Positions 45,205 to 55,615 of a stretch of 64,000 bases of DNA are shown here, piece by piece. The stretch's first letter is position 1. Every line of letters starts with the position of its first letter. The stretch lies in NCBI GenBank assembly GCA_933228895.1, contig OW121853.1:124950133-125014132 (forward strand), read 5' to 3'. Under the pieces are notes generated by a model. It was given only the letters and a program-made list of their open reading frames with translations, ran no database searches and had not been told where the DNA came from. The DNA is from Platycnemis pennipes. Taxonomy: Eukaryota > Arthropoda > Insecta > Odonata > Platycnemididae. The translations under genes were made by a program, and so were the position numbers.

Positions 45205-47460
45205 TAATTAATGTATTTTACTAGCATGATTATATAAATTTATAATACAATACTGCATAATATTTGGAACTTATCACATAGATATTTGTATATTTCCATC
45301 ATATTCCGCTTGCATTTATCACCACTTAGCATTGAAGCGAGTGGATGGAAGGAGGAGCATAGAGTTCACTCAGAGGAGTTCGCCTTTGAGAGCGCCTCTC
45401 TTCTTTCTCGCCCCACTCAAGAACGTCTCCTCCACCCACACTCAGCTACAATGCTGTTTTTGAGAGGTCGGCACAAGAGGCTGACTGCTCGAGAGGCCAA
45501 GTTTCTATCCTCTTGTCCAGCACACACCTCTCCCTCCAGTGATTCCCGATCTCATAGGGAGAACTATTCCTGGAGTTCTCTGTCGGCTAGATTTTAAGGT
45601 GCAAAAATTTGGGAATCCTTAGTCTCAGTTGATTGAATAGCAGGTCCACGCCTGGCTTCCTCCTTCCATTTTCCCCATCTAAGTGTTCGCATAAATACTG
45701 TTGAATGAGGTAAGAATGGCAAAAATCAAATTATGGACGCAAAATGTATCTTCTCCTCAGACCATATAGACCATCCTTTATGCTGTACCTTAACAGCTAC
45801 AGCATAAAGGATGGTCTAAATTAATTAAGGCAGTAAAAGAATGTTTCTATCCATAGGATGGTACCTATGCAATAAAATACTTAACCACCGATTTTACTAC
45901 GTGCCAATAACTACACATGGTGCACGGTTAAATTATATTTTGCACGATCTAGAGCCTCTACTTTAAAAAAATAATTTCTAGAATTATTCGAAATGAAATT
46001 ATAACAAAAAATATTATAAACGAAATATTCTAGGGCTTCATACTGGTGCATGATCTGATTTACAAATCACGAATGAATTACTAGTACTCGTGCTTTTAGG
46101 TTTTTATAATATCATGTTTGTTTCTAATAGTCATATTTCGGAAGTGTTTATTCTCGATTTAATTGGCCCTAAAGTAAACCGTCTAATTACCTTGTGTAGA
46201 GCCCTAATTAAACAGTTTTTCAATCCACTGATCGCACATATATCTCAGTAAAGATTAGTAATCGTTGTGTGTCTGGTAAAGAATTCAATATTGAAGGATA
46301 TTTATTAACAGCTTTTCATCTAGGCACTAATTCATTTTTTTGCTCTGCAAACCCCCTTTAGATTTTGTTTTTCTCTACACTGAAAGTATTTGAGATGTTG
46401 CGATCTAATATTTTAAAATGTAAAAGGAAACCGTCTTCACTTCTTAAGGGGAATCTCTCTATACCTAAAAATCATTTTGAGAGCCAACATATGATGATTT
46501 GAAGTTACTAATACGTGTGTTTGGAATTTCTTGTAATCTCACAGTTTCCTGTCGGCGGCATCCCTCTTTTTTAAACCTTTTTTAGATTCTCGTTCATGCC
46601 TTTTGGTGGATGTTTACGGGTTTACTGGAGACAAGATTATAACTTTAGGTTTCTTGAATATCTTCATTTGTCCAGTATCAAGTCAGTATCAGTATCAAGT
46701 ATATCAAGCAATACGATGCATGCTTGGTTGGGGTGAGCGCCTCTTCATTCCCAGAACCCATCCATTCACGCCTCTCCACCACCGAAGGCCTTTCCCTACA
46801 CCTGAGATCTCCTTATTGCTTCGTAAAAGACAAGAAAGTAGGGATACTAAAAAAAACCCCGGCCTCCTTCCATGTTTCCACAACGCGCTTGCCTTACCTC
46901 TGGAGGCTTATTGCCCTAGTTAGTGAAGTCGCATCAACTCCGTACTATACACTCTATTTATGGGGCACACACAAAGTCTTTTCACGATACTTCTCCCCCA
47001 TTGTCTCCCGCCCTCTCTCTTTATCCAGCGCCAGTGCTAAGGATGATGGGGACAAGTTTCCTCTCCACCCGCTTTTGCTACTTCAGCTTTAACTTTTGGT
47101 CGACGCAGCCGTAGACGCTGAGAGCCAGTAAATATGACCCGCGAGGTTTTCCGAGTCATGAAAATGGCGAGAGTCCCTTCCACTCGTCCCTCCCCGTGAC
47201 TTTGATGACTCCTTTCTTGTCGGCGACGGCCTCTCTTCCTTCTTCCTCCCCCCCCCACTCCCTTTCACCCCCCCCAGGACGGATTCGAGGGACGACGCGA
47301 ACGATGAAAGAATCATCCTACTCGGAAAAGAAGAACGGTGTCAGTTGCATGCTCTAATACGTTTTTCAGGTCGACAAAGGACATCTTTGCTTTTTTCAAG
47401 GGAAAAGCTTGAATGTCCTCTAAAACGTGTCTCCACGAAAAGTAGTAAATACGAAATATC
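45205..47460. other. No recognised gene
   Basis: AT-rich DNA with GC-richer patches at 45340-45600 and 47000-47300. Frames of 60-122 codons lack motifs and overlap between strands. Confidence 0.45.
45767..45818. repeat. Perfect 21-bp hairpin, 10-base loop
   Basis: Arms 45767-45787 and 45798-45818 are exact reverse complements around CCTTAACAGC. A transcript would form a short-hairpin-like RNA. No larger flanking pairing was seen. Confidence 0.95.
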
Positions 47461-47464
47461 TCTG

Positions 47465-47580
47465 GGGATCGGATTGGTTAGCTGGTGGATAGTGTACCAG
47501 CTTCCAATACCGAGGACTCAGGTTCAAGTCCCGGCAGTGATAAAGAATTTTTTCAGAGATATTCATCTCTACTTGGAGTA
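47465..47580 (+). mobile_element. tRNA-derived SINE (SINE-2)
   Basis: 'ggattggttagctggtgga' includes an A-box-like TAGCTGGTGG (47479-47488), and a near-consensus B box GGTTCAAGTCC lies at 47521-47531, then 'cggcagtgataaagaattttttcagag'. A-to-B spacing fits tRNA. Downstream it abuts a LINE-A coding scrap. Confidence 0.65.
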
Positions 47581-47583
47581 CTT

Positions 47584-47636
47584 TTGTACGAGAAATCAGT
47601 TACTTTGCCCTTGCTAGATCTCATTTGGAATATGCA
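47584..47636 (+). mobile_element. LINE-A coding scrap
   Basis: 'gtacgagaaatcagttactttgcc...tctcatttggaatatgc' matches the segment around 15878-15928 of the longest LINE-A copy (VREKSYFSLVRPHVEYA). Only ~50 bases remain. Confidence 0.6.
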
Positions 47637-47925
47637 TGTGAGAGCGCTGGTTTTATGACTCGGTATAACCTTCGAAGCCGAAGTACTAGAATATATTTCT
47701 ACTACTGTTACTACTACTGCTTATATAACACACCTCCAAATGGCCTAAATGAGTATACGTTTTGAGTCGAAAGCGTACATTTCTGTTATGGCAGCAAAAA
47801 GACTTCTCACAACGCCCATTCCATTTGCCACCCCGAAAATGCTGTATTCTCTCATTTAATAATAGTGGAAGTACAGGAAAGGAACGAGGGCATGGAGTTT
47901 ATCAGATCCACGTTTGATTACGAGG

Positions 47926-48147
47926 TGAAGAAATTTAATAAAAACTAACTCTTACAAAACTACCACAATATTTTTCACACACTTCTCTCACGACCCGGAT
48001 TTCGACCAAATTAATCGTCATCATCAGACCGAATTATCGTCATTACCTGATGTTGACGATAATTCGGTCGAAACCCGGGTTGTGAGAGATGTGTGTACAA
48101 ATAATTGTGGTATTTTTGTAAAAGATTGTTTTTATTAAAGTTCTTGA
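47926..48147. mobile_element. Foldback element F3 with hammerhead-like core
   Basis: About 75-bp inverted ends (47926-48003 and 48066-48147; 'aataaaaactaactcttac...ctctcacgacccgg' versus 'cccgggttgtgagag...gtaaaagattgtttttatt'). The centre holds repeated 'accgaattatcgtc' units. On the minus strand it reads a 15-bp stem (gaccgaattatcgtc...gacgataattcggtc), then CTGATGA (48027-48021), then GAAA (48003-48000). No ORF. Confidence 0.75.
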
Positions 48148-48149
48148 CT

Positions 48150-48880
48150 ATGGAATACCACCAGGTTACAGAAGATAAGAATATTTTTTATGATTACGCG
48201 GTATTGAATGCGTTATTGCAGTGCCCTATTGCAACACATTACGGCTTTCCTTGACTTCTATTTCCTCTTTTTTCCGGAAACACGAATCGATATTGCTTCG
48301 TTCTTCAACCTACGAGCCTTGGAGTAAAAAAAAAGAAGGGATTACATCACGGAGAAGCATCTCAAATTTCCTAGCCACGCCGACGCTCTTGAAGCCATGC
48401 CACTGTGTAGGTGACTTTGGCGTAATGCTGCGTAAGAGGTGAGTGGAGGAAGGTGGAGTGTCTCCCTTAGAATCTCGGGTGCAGTTCCATTCGTTGCGCT
48501 GACCGCATAGAGAGCCGTTCGCTGCAATTCCGCTCCCGTTCCGTGCGCACCAGCGAATCTGACGCGGCCCGGGGAGGTGAATCGGGCAATGGGGATTCGA
48601 AGCTGCTAGAGCGGGGGTGGAACTCGGGCGGAGAAATTATTCGCGTGATGGGAATGCTTTTCCCCTGAGATTCCGCGCGCGTTTTAACGCCTGACATCCT
48701 GCGGTCAAACTCTTCTCGTCGGGAAAACAACTTGGATAGTAGAGACTCTGGGTTAAAATCTCGCAAACATCTTTCCACTCAACTCATTTTGTTCAGTTTA
48801 AGTTTTCAATTCACAAATTTACAAAAGCACAATACTCTATCGATTTTCAGCCAATTTATTGGCTATTCCACTCTTATGTA
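48150..48880. other. No recognised gene; CpG-rich block 48440-48740
   Basis: A 103-codon minus-strand frame (48467-48778) lies in a CpG-rich block. It has no recognisable domain. Could be part of an exon but nothing else supports that. Confidence 0.35.
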
Positions 48881-48884
48881 ACCA

Positions 48885-49505
48885 TCATCATTAGTCAGAA
48901 ATCCTGATATTGGTTTGACGTAGCCCTACACTTGATTCTTTTATCGGCCAATGTCTTCATATTTACGTATTTTTCCACTTTCACACCCTTCATCACTGGT
49001 TCAACATATCACATACGAGGCCTTCCTTTGTCATTCTTCCCCTTGGCTTGTCCCTCGATGATCCTTTTCATCAGCCCATCATGTCTCATGATGTGGCCGA
49101 TTAAGTTGTCCCGTCTTCTTCTTAGGGTCCTCTCTTCTTCTCTTCTTCTCCCACTCTTCCTAGAACTTCTTCTTAACTCATTCGATCGATCCATTCTTCC
49201 AGTGTTTCCAAGTGAAGATTATCCAAGTTATCTTCATTATTCTTCTGTCGGACCACAGCTAAATTTACTTTCAATGAATGACGATGACACAAGGGTTGAA
49301 GAAACACAGATAATCCCGTCTCTCACGTGGAGCTTGATATCTCCACTGTTGTTATAGTCCATGCCTCACTGTCATAAAGAAACATGCTCCAGATGTACGT
49401 TATGATGAATTGTTTTTTACTTCTACGCTCGTTTTTCCAGCTGTCAGGAGATTGTTCTTTTGGTAGTACGCTCTCTTTGCCTGGGCTATTCTACTGAGTC
49501 AGTAA
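48885..49505 (-). mobile_element. RTE-like LINE 3' end
   Basis: Minus strand: from AQAKRAYYQKNNLL (near 49490) through the thumb to RRRRDNLIGHIMRHDGLMKRIIEGQAKGKN and GRPRM (49009-49120), then the 3' UTR with 'ggctacgtcaaaccaatatc' near 48910-48929. A segment at about 49248-49345 is not RTE-like and carries a 45-bp motif also found at 52625. Several stops; relic. Confidence 0.8.
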
Positions 49506-49565
49506 AATAGTCTTATGTAATACAGGGGTAAAATATAATGATGTTAGAATTACTGCGTTGGTTGG

Positions 49566-49581
49566 CCATATTAATCAAGAG
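49566..49581. repeat. Target-site duplication, copy 1
   Basis: CCATATTAATCAAGAG, identical to 51487-51502, bordering the I-like LINE at its 3' end. Confidence 0.9.
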
Positions 49582-49711
49582 TGTAGTGTTGTTGTTTAAG
49601 GGTGCGTCGACGTCCAGGTCATTTTGCACCCTTGTCCCTTCAACTGACGTTATTGTGTATATAATTACCACTACTATTTTTTAAAGAGCTTATTATCATT
49701 TTATCTTATAC

Positions 49712-50956
49712 TTACACTTTAGAGAAGAGCCCAATAACTTTTAGGAATAATATGATGCTATCAAGTTCATTAGGGGAATCCCCTAGGAGATGTCCTAGGC
49801 CTCCCCTAATGTTTAGCCGCCTTCGAACGTCCCGGTATTTATCACACTCTGTCAGGATATGCCTAATGCTGAGAGGAGAGTCGCATTCTTCACACCGAGG
49901 TGGAGTTATCTCTTCAGTGAAGAGGTAGGAGTGAGTCAGGGGACTGTGCCCTATCCTCAGACGTGTGATGATGACCTCCTCCCGGCGGCTATTCCTGACG
50001 GATGTGGGCCACGCTGACGTTACCTGTTTGATGTTGCGTAACTTGTTATTATCCACGGCATTCCATTCCTCCTCCCACCGCTTAAAGACTGAAGTCCTCA
50101 ATTGTGCCTCAAGGTCTTCATATGGTACCAGGGTCAACGCGGGATTGTCTTCATTCAGAGCATCCTTCGCAGTTGTATCAGCTAACTCATTCCCGACAAT
50201 TCCCATGTGGCTGGGAACCCAAAGAAAAAGGATAGTAACTCCCTTCCCTTGAAGGGTGAACAGCGACGCGTGTATCTCCTGACAAATTGGGTGCATAGAA
50301 ATATAATCCGAAATGGAATTGAGGGCACTTAGGGAATCTGTGCAGATTGCGAAGGACCCTCTGCTGCTGTCTATCCCACACAGAGCCATCTTGATTGCAG
50401 AAAGCTCCGCTGTGTACACACAGCAGAGTGGGCTAAGTTTTGCTTTCAGCGCTCCGTGATGATACGAAACGACAGCGCAAGCACATGACGTGGAAGACTT
50501 CAACCCGTCTGTAAACACGGGGACACCATTGGGGTGGCTGCTCAGGAACATTGTGATGGCGCTCTGGCACTCAGCAGCAGTAATGGAAGACTTAGGACGA
50601 TCGCTAAGGAGCATCTTGATTTTAGGAGTAGGAGTGAGCCATGGTGGGTGGTTAGAGCACCCGATATGGTATAAATCCGGCAAACGGACTCCTCGCTCTC
50701 GTATAAAATAATTAAAACGCACATTGGCTGGCCGAGTGGCCTTTGTCTTACGATTAAAAATATCTAAAAACCTTGGTTTTAAAAACAAGTGAAAACATGG
50801 GTGCGTCTTCATCGCTAAAACCTTCGCAGCGTAGTTACACATAAGCAGGTTCCTTCGGTGGTACAAAGGTGGTTCCCCTGCATCAAAGTATATGCTCAGG
50901 ACTGGACTGGTCCGAAAAGCCCCCGTACACAGCCGTAGACCAGCATTGTGAATCAC
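49712..50956 (-). pseudogene. I-like LINE ORF2 C-terminus: RT end, RNase H, zinc motif
   Basis: 414 open codons, the longest frame in the window. Residues 1-45 are the RT end (NAGLRLCTGAFRTSPV). Residues 140-270 form a ribonuclease H with all four acidic catalytic residues: Asp150 (FTDG), Glu184 (YTAELSAI), Asp207 (CTDSLSAL) and Asp260 (GNELADTTAK), plus the WVPSH motif at 246-250. Residues 355-371 give Cys-x2-Cys-x7-His-x4-Cys, the knuckle near the ORF2 terminus. RNase H would degrade the RNA strand of the cDNA hybrid. The domain looks intact, but the element lacks its 5' half and the frame is interrupted upstream at 50957-50977, so it cannot be autonomous. Confidence 0.85.
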
Positions 50957-50977
50957 GGTCAGGGGTCGAAGATACGA

Positions 50978-51486
50978 CTACCTACCAGAGGAATACACAA
51001 ATGATCTATAGTCTATTTTTGAGCGCACAAGTGAGCGGTACAAAAGGAGTAACGTCTTTCGATCTGCGCCCCACGAAGCGTGACTTAAAAACTTAAAAAT
51101 GTTTAACGTCCGTAGACAGTTATCTTTTAAGACCCTGACATGTTCCCGCCAATTTAGTTTGCTGTCAAAGATAATACCTAAGAAGCGGACTGAGTCAAAA
51201 AATGGTATAATTCTGCTACCTAGTCGTAATGCAGGGGGAATATGAAGCCCCCGTAGCCGTTTGAAGTGCACACATTTGGTTTTTTCATTTGAGAATTGAA
51301 AGCCGTTGCTTTTGGCCTAGTAAGTCAATTTGTTTAAGGTCAGCTGGATTTGTCTAGAGACATTGACTAATTTAGATGATCTTCAGAATATCGCCAGGTC
51401 ACCAACAAATAGTGAGCCTATCACTGGCGATTGTATGCATTTTACGACGTCATTGATAGCGATCGCAAACAGCGTTACACTCAGAA
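50978..51486 (-). pseudogene. I-like LINE reverse transcriptase remnant
   Basis: Minus strand from 51486: VLSVTLFAIAINDVV, then IGSLFVGDLAIF (catalytic Asp pair reduced to Gly-Asp), a stop after AIF, then FSNEKTKCVHFKRLRGLHIPPAL and FFDSVRFLGIIFDSKLNWREHV (RT thumb-side motif), ending at a stop at 50978. The neighbouring long frame continues the same protein after a gap of about seven codons. Confidence 0.8.
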
Positions 51487-51502
51487 CCATATTAATCAAG
51501 AG
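51487..51502. repeat. Target-site duplication, copy 2
   Basis: Identical to 49566-49581; marks the 5' junction of the I-like LINE. Confidence 0.9.
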
Positions 51503-51509
51503 ACTTATA

Positions 51510-52070
51510 GAATAAGAGAGTTAAAAATCAAGCGTGATGCGTTCGCCTTACATATAAGGGATCTGGTCTTGGTAGATAGTGGATAGGCGCAGGCTAACAG
51601 GTTCGGACAATGGTATACTGAGTGAAGAAAAACAGAGGTGAAGAAGAGTTTAATGAAATAGGGGACGAAAGAAGATTAATGTAAGGAATTAGGAGAAGGC
51701 AGCACAAACAGTTAAGAGGATGATAAAAAGTAGGGAAGAGTATAAAAGATATTACACAGGAAAAACAGTCTTTTGCGGAAGTAACGACAGATGCAACGGA
51801 ACAAACCTACGAAAAGATATAGGTATTTAAGGCCCATGTCTACATGGTTACTTATGGGGCTTGCTTTGACTTCAGTGCTAAACTTTCTTTTTCGGGGCAT
51901 TTCACTCTTATCTTTTACCCCAACGTAATTTATTAAACTTGTAATACACTCTTTTAGGATTTATAGAGAAATCCGTTTACGAATTAATCCCTTATTATAT
52001 CCTATCCAGCAGAAGGGATATTGTTACTAAGTGTTTTGGATGTGTATGTATATTGGCGTACGTGTTGTGT
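51510..52070. other. No recognised feature
   Basis: AT-rich unassigned DNA. Confidence 0.5.
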
Positions 52071-52083
52071 ATTGCCGTACATG

Positions 52084-52613
52084 ACAAATAAAATAAAAAT
52101 CTCCAATGGTCGTAAAAATTGGCAACCCTCGTCAATGTACAAAACAACAAATTGCTGTGTTGGTTTGCGGGAGGGTCAATTCCACAGCAGTGACCAACTA
52201 CAGCCTCTCAGCCAGAAAACCCTCCTGTGGTGGTTTACGGGAATGTTACTTCCTCGTCAGTGACACAACCACAGACACACACACACTCAACCCAATTGGG
52301 ATCCTTCACAGGGCTGATGGGATCCGGCTGGTCAGGATTCCTGGGTTATGAACGCAAACACACTCACAAGCACTCAGAAAAAAACTCTCACTCACACACT
52401 CAAATGGGCACACCTACTGGGAGAATAGAGCTCAAAAAGAGCGGAGTCAAGGTGGAAGAACAAAACGAGGATGTGCGTCGGATACGCGTATTTTAACGAG
52501 CTGAAGGGAGAGCACTAGCAAAACGAAGTTGTAATTCAATATTTCGGGCATTGGAGATTTTTATTTTATTTTTCACTTTAAGAGGCCGTAGAGCTGATCT
52601 CTTTAGATTTTAC
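52084..52613. mobile_element. Inverted-repeat element E1, copy 1
   Basis: Ends 'aaataaaataaaaatctcc' (52085) and 'ggagatttttattttattt' (52552-52570) are inverted; a further ~40 bases ('aagaggccgtagagct...') lie beyond the right inverted repeat. Flanked by 11-bp direct repeats TGCCG[T/A]ACATG at 52073-52083 and 52614-52624 (one mismatch). Inside are segment A (52110-52360, 'ggcaaccctcgt' to 'ggttatgaacgc') and segment B (52365-52495, CA-rich then 'gggagaatagagctcaaaaagagcg'), both in plus order. Non-coding: the overlapping plus-strand frames (80-89 codons) are not conserved in copy 2. Confidence 0.75.
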
Positions 52614-52624
52614 TGCCGAACATG

Positions 52625-52669
52625 TAGCTGAGTTTACTTCCAATGAATGACGATGACACAAGGGTTGAA
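52625..52669 (-). repeat. 45-bp motif shared with 49255-49300
   Basis: A 'caatgaatgacgatgacaca' core (about 52641) plus flanks matches 49277-49296 in the same orientation. It begins right at the end of E1 copy 1. Confidence 0.7.
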
Positions 52670-52679
52670 GGGTGTTGGT

Positions 52680-54757
52680 CCGTTTCCCTCACGCCTTAAT
52701 TTCTCATATTTAACATTTATGATAATAAAATGCCGAGATATACATATATGTACTACATTTTAGGCATACAAATTGCTTTTCGAAGCTTTTCACAGTAGTT
52801 TTAGTCTTGACAGAATAAAATGAGTTACGCACAATGATACACAAGTATCAATGCATGAGTCATTCCATCTTCGGAGAATCGTGCTCATAAAAGAGAATTA
52901 TTGTAGTTTTACTCATGAAAAGGTACAATCAGAGTCAGTAGGGGTGTGCACTTACCATTATAGTTTCTCTACCGACAGTGTTGTGTCTTTTTTGTTGTCC
53001 CTGCCTCGGTCATTTCTTGCTTTTCAGTGCAATATAAAATATCAATTCCAACTTATAAAACAACTTGTTTTTTTTTTTTAATTTTCAATTCATATATTTC
53101 TTCGTGCCGCCCAAATTGTGTTACTCTTTCTCGCTTACTTAACATTCACCGTTGCAAAACTCTTTTCATGCAATTTCGCTCCCTTCCTTCGAATTCGTCT
53201 TCCTGCACATCCATCAAACCTCCACCAGTTTTCTCTACAGGATAAATTATTTTGAAAATTTTCAATGTTTTTTGAAACTCTAGAGAGATATTCTTGCTTT
53301 TTCTACTTCCATTTGAAAGACTGCAGCCGGATATTTGGTTGATCAAAAGATGTGTCCTGTGTGGTCTTATTCTTTGGCTTGAATTGGATCCTCTCTGGGT
53401 GAACTCCTAGTCAATGGCAGAGCGATGGATAATATGGAACATGCGAAGTCAATCTAACTATTTTTCCAATTAACCTTTCCATTTCCGGATAGCAATTGCA
53501 GCGTCTCCCTTGAAAAGTGTTGTTCTGTATTTTTTGATCTTATTGGAAGGACCTTCACCTTGAGGTTTTGACGCATAAAAGTATCGCAAGACCTTAAAAA
53601 ACGCTCGCAATCTGACATAACGCAACTTTCTCGCTCGATATAGGTACTCATTCCATGAATTTCCAGAATGCGAGGAAAGACTTGGATTGGAGAGATAGAG
53701 AGGAGGACACTTCATTGTGTGACATTTGGCACTAAGACCCATTTATCAGATACTAATAACATCTTAACATGGAAGACATTCTATCAAGCAGCGCTGTAAC
53801 CAAATAAGAGTTATGTCAGTAGTGTCAGTAGAAAACCGGGAAAGCGTTCTTATCTCCAAGAACGCATTTTAACTGCAGAATTGCATTCATAATGTAAAAT
53901 ATAGTGATTTTAAATAGACAAATAAATTATAAATAAATGGAAATTGCAATAATTCGTTATGGTAAATACTTTTTTGCACCTTCCAAGTGTAAGCCTACCT
54001 CTACTGATACTATTTTTTATAGCACTGTGGCATATATTCAGTTGCATTCTTATTTAGTGACGCCTATACCTATACCACATCCACGATCTCACTTTCATGG
54101 CACGCGAGATACTTCGGAATAGCGTTAAGGAGGTTGGCTCGCGACTGCTTGAGTCAAGTTGTCTAAGGAATCTTATTAATTTAAGTACGAGTATACGCCT
54201 GCTAAGTGACCCTTACTTCACAAAGAAAATTACCTAAGCTATTGAAAGTTTATAAGTATCGAAAGAAATACGATGGAAAGTCGAAGCATTTATTTTTTAT
54301 GATAATTTTAATCAGCTCGACGATGGAGTCAATTCAGCATTTATGTTACAGAAATACATTCATTAACTCAATGAATTTACTAATGTATAACACCAGAATA
54401 TTACTATCAAAAGTTATGTTATAAAATTGTTCTGAAATATTCTTTAATATCTCATTAGTAATGGTAGTATTCATACGCTATACATTTTGGCTAGAGTGAC
54501 CGCAGTAATTGATTACGGCTACTTTTATCGACGAGTGGAACCTTCATCCGATATCCTCCCCCACCTTTCGCAGGTTTCACCATCATCTCGATTTTCTGGG
54601 GAAGTGCCACTGAGGAGACCATAACTCTATGTTCCCGGAAATCTTCTTTTGACACCTGTACTCCGATCCCATCGAAGTACTCGGATCGGTCGCCTTTAAG
54701 ACAATCGGGTGTCGGATAAGGGAGCCAGCGGGCGTGGTTAGAAAGGGGTGGGGTGCA
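52680..54757. other. No recognised gene
   Basis: AT-rich. Minus-strand frames at 53454-53742 (65-90 codons) overlap each other in different frames and show no domain. Confidence 0.45.
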
Positions 54758-54765
54758 CCCCTGCC

Positions 54766-55558
54766 TAGTGACGGAAAAATGCCGGTCAAAATCGATTTTT
54801 CGTATAATCGATTTTTAGTCGAAATGAAAAGCTCGAATTTTCAACAAAAATCGAAATTTGAACCAAAAGATCGATTAATCGAAAAAATCTACGGTTCATT
54901 TTTGAAAAAAATGCAGTTGGTACAAAAACATGTTTATTATTCATTTGAAAAACGCTCATAATACATATTTGAATAATATTAAAAATCCCTAAAAATGTAC
55001 TTGGGAAGAAGAAAGAAAGAAAAAATTCTTGAATTATTAGTCGTAAAAATTTACAATTCGCTTTAAAGTGGATCACCGCTTGGAACCATTCGGCTTCACT
55101 AAAATTTTTAGGAAAGATTGAGAATCTTTCTTGATGATCTAGGGCGTGCCTTTCCAAATTTACCGGCCTTAGAGAAAAGTCTTTCACATGGGACGGATGA
55201 CTTTATCATACTCAGCACTCTGATCGCGAAACAATACGTGTTGGGGTATTCACCCTGTATCTCCTCCCAGACTTTCAGAGGATTGGGGAGGACTTTCCTA
55301 TCGACGGGTGGCCTGTTGAGGTATTGTCTAACTTCTACTGGCATCTACTTCTAACAAGAAGTGACCTCAGTGGCAGTTCATCGAGGACCTCTACTGACTA
55401 CTACGCGCTGCTGAGATCAAACGAAATGGTCAAGACCGAAGTTGAAAAATCGAGTTTGGATCGAAACTCGAAGATCATGGCTCGATCTCGATTTCCTCGA
55501 TCTTTGACTATTAAAACTCGATTTTCGATTTTAATCTAAATCGATTTTTCCACCACTA
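54766..55558 (-). mobile_element. hAT transposon remnant with 8-bp target-site duplication
   Basis: Inverted ends TAGTGACGGAAAAAT (54766-54780) and, reading inward from the right, TAGTGGTGGAAAAAT (55558-55544), each followed by 'atcgattttt'-type subterminal repeats. This is the usual CAGNG-type hAT terminus with C changed to T. The flanks are CCCCTGCC (54758-54765) and CCCCTGTC (55559-55566), the 8-bp duplication expected of hAT. At 793 bp it is an internal-deletion derivative keeping only the transposase C-terminus. Confidence 0.85.
55108..55344 (-). pseudogene. hAT transposase C-terminal dimerisation domain
   Basis: A minus-strand frame of 78 codons reads VRQYLNRPPV, NPLKVWEEIQGEYPNTYCFAIRVLSM, SSVPCERLFSKAGKFGKARPRS, the hAT family dimerisation region (normally YL..P...DPL.WW, then TSVPSERLFSxAG). 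The DDE catalytic core and BED finger are absent, so it is a non-functional fragment. It lies inside a bounded hAT element, which explains its presence. Confidence 0.8.
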
Positions 55559-55615
55559 CCCCTGTCTCCTCCAATGAAAAGAGCCTCTACTTCTTATTCT
55601 CGTTTCGGAATTGTC

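Larger units (their letters stand above)
49582..51486 (-). mobile_element. I-like LINE, 5'-truncated, with 16-bp target-site duplication
   Basis: A 1905-bp insertion on the minus strand. The 5' end (51486) falls just before the RT active-site region (LSVTLFAIAINDVV, then FVGDLAIF where FVDDLAIF is expected). The RT thumb is the frame 51271-50978, and a long frame 50956-49712 carries the RT end, RNase H and a zinc motif. The 3' UTR ends 'caacaacactaca' against the duplication. Precise 16-bp direct repeats at both ends show the insertion boundaries exactly. It sits beside an RTE-like relic at its low-coordinate end. Confidence 0.9.

Noticed and set aside
48467..48778. 103-codon minus-strand open frame in a CpG-rich block
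   Set aside because: Charged peptide looks superficially plausible, but there is no domain, no splice evidence and no second exon.
52021..52496. Three overlapping plus-strand frames across E1 copy 1
   Set aside because: They lie in a non-coding repeat whose second copy has the region inverted, so no conserved protein.
53470..53742. Two overlapping minus-strand frames (90 and 65 codons)
   Set aside because: Different registers of the same DNA, neither with a known motif.
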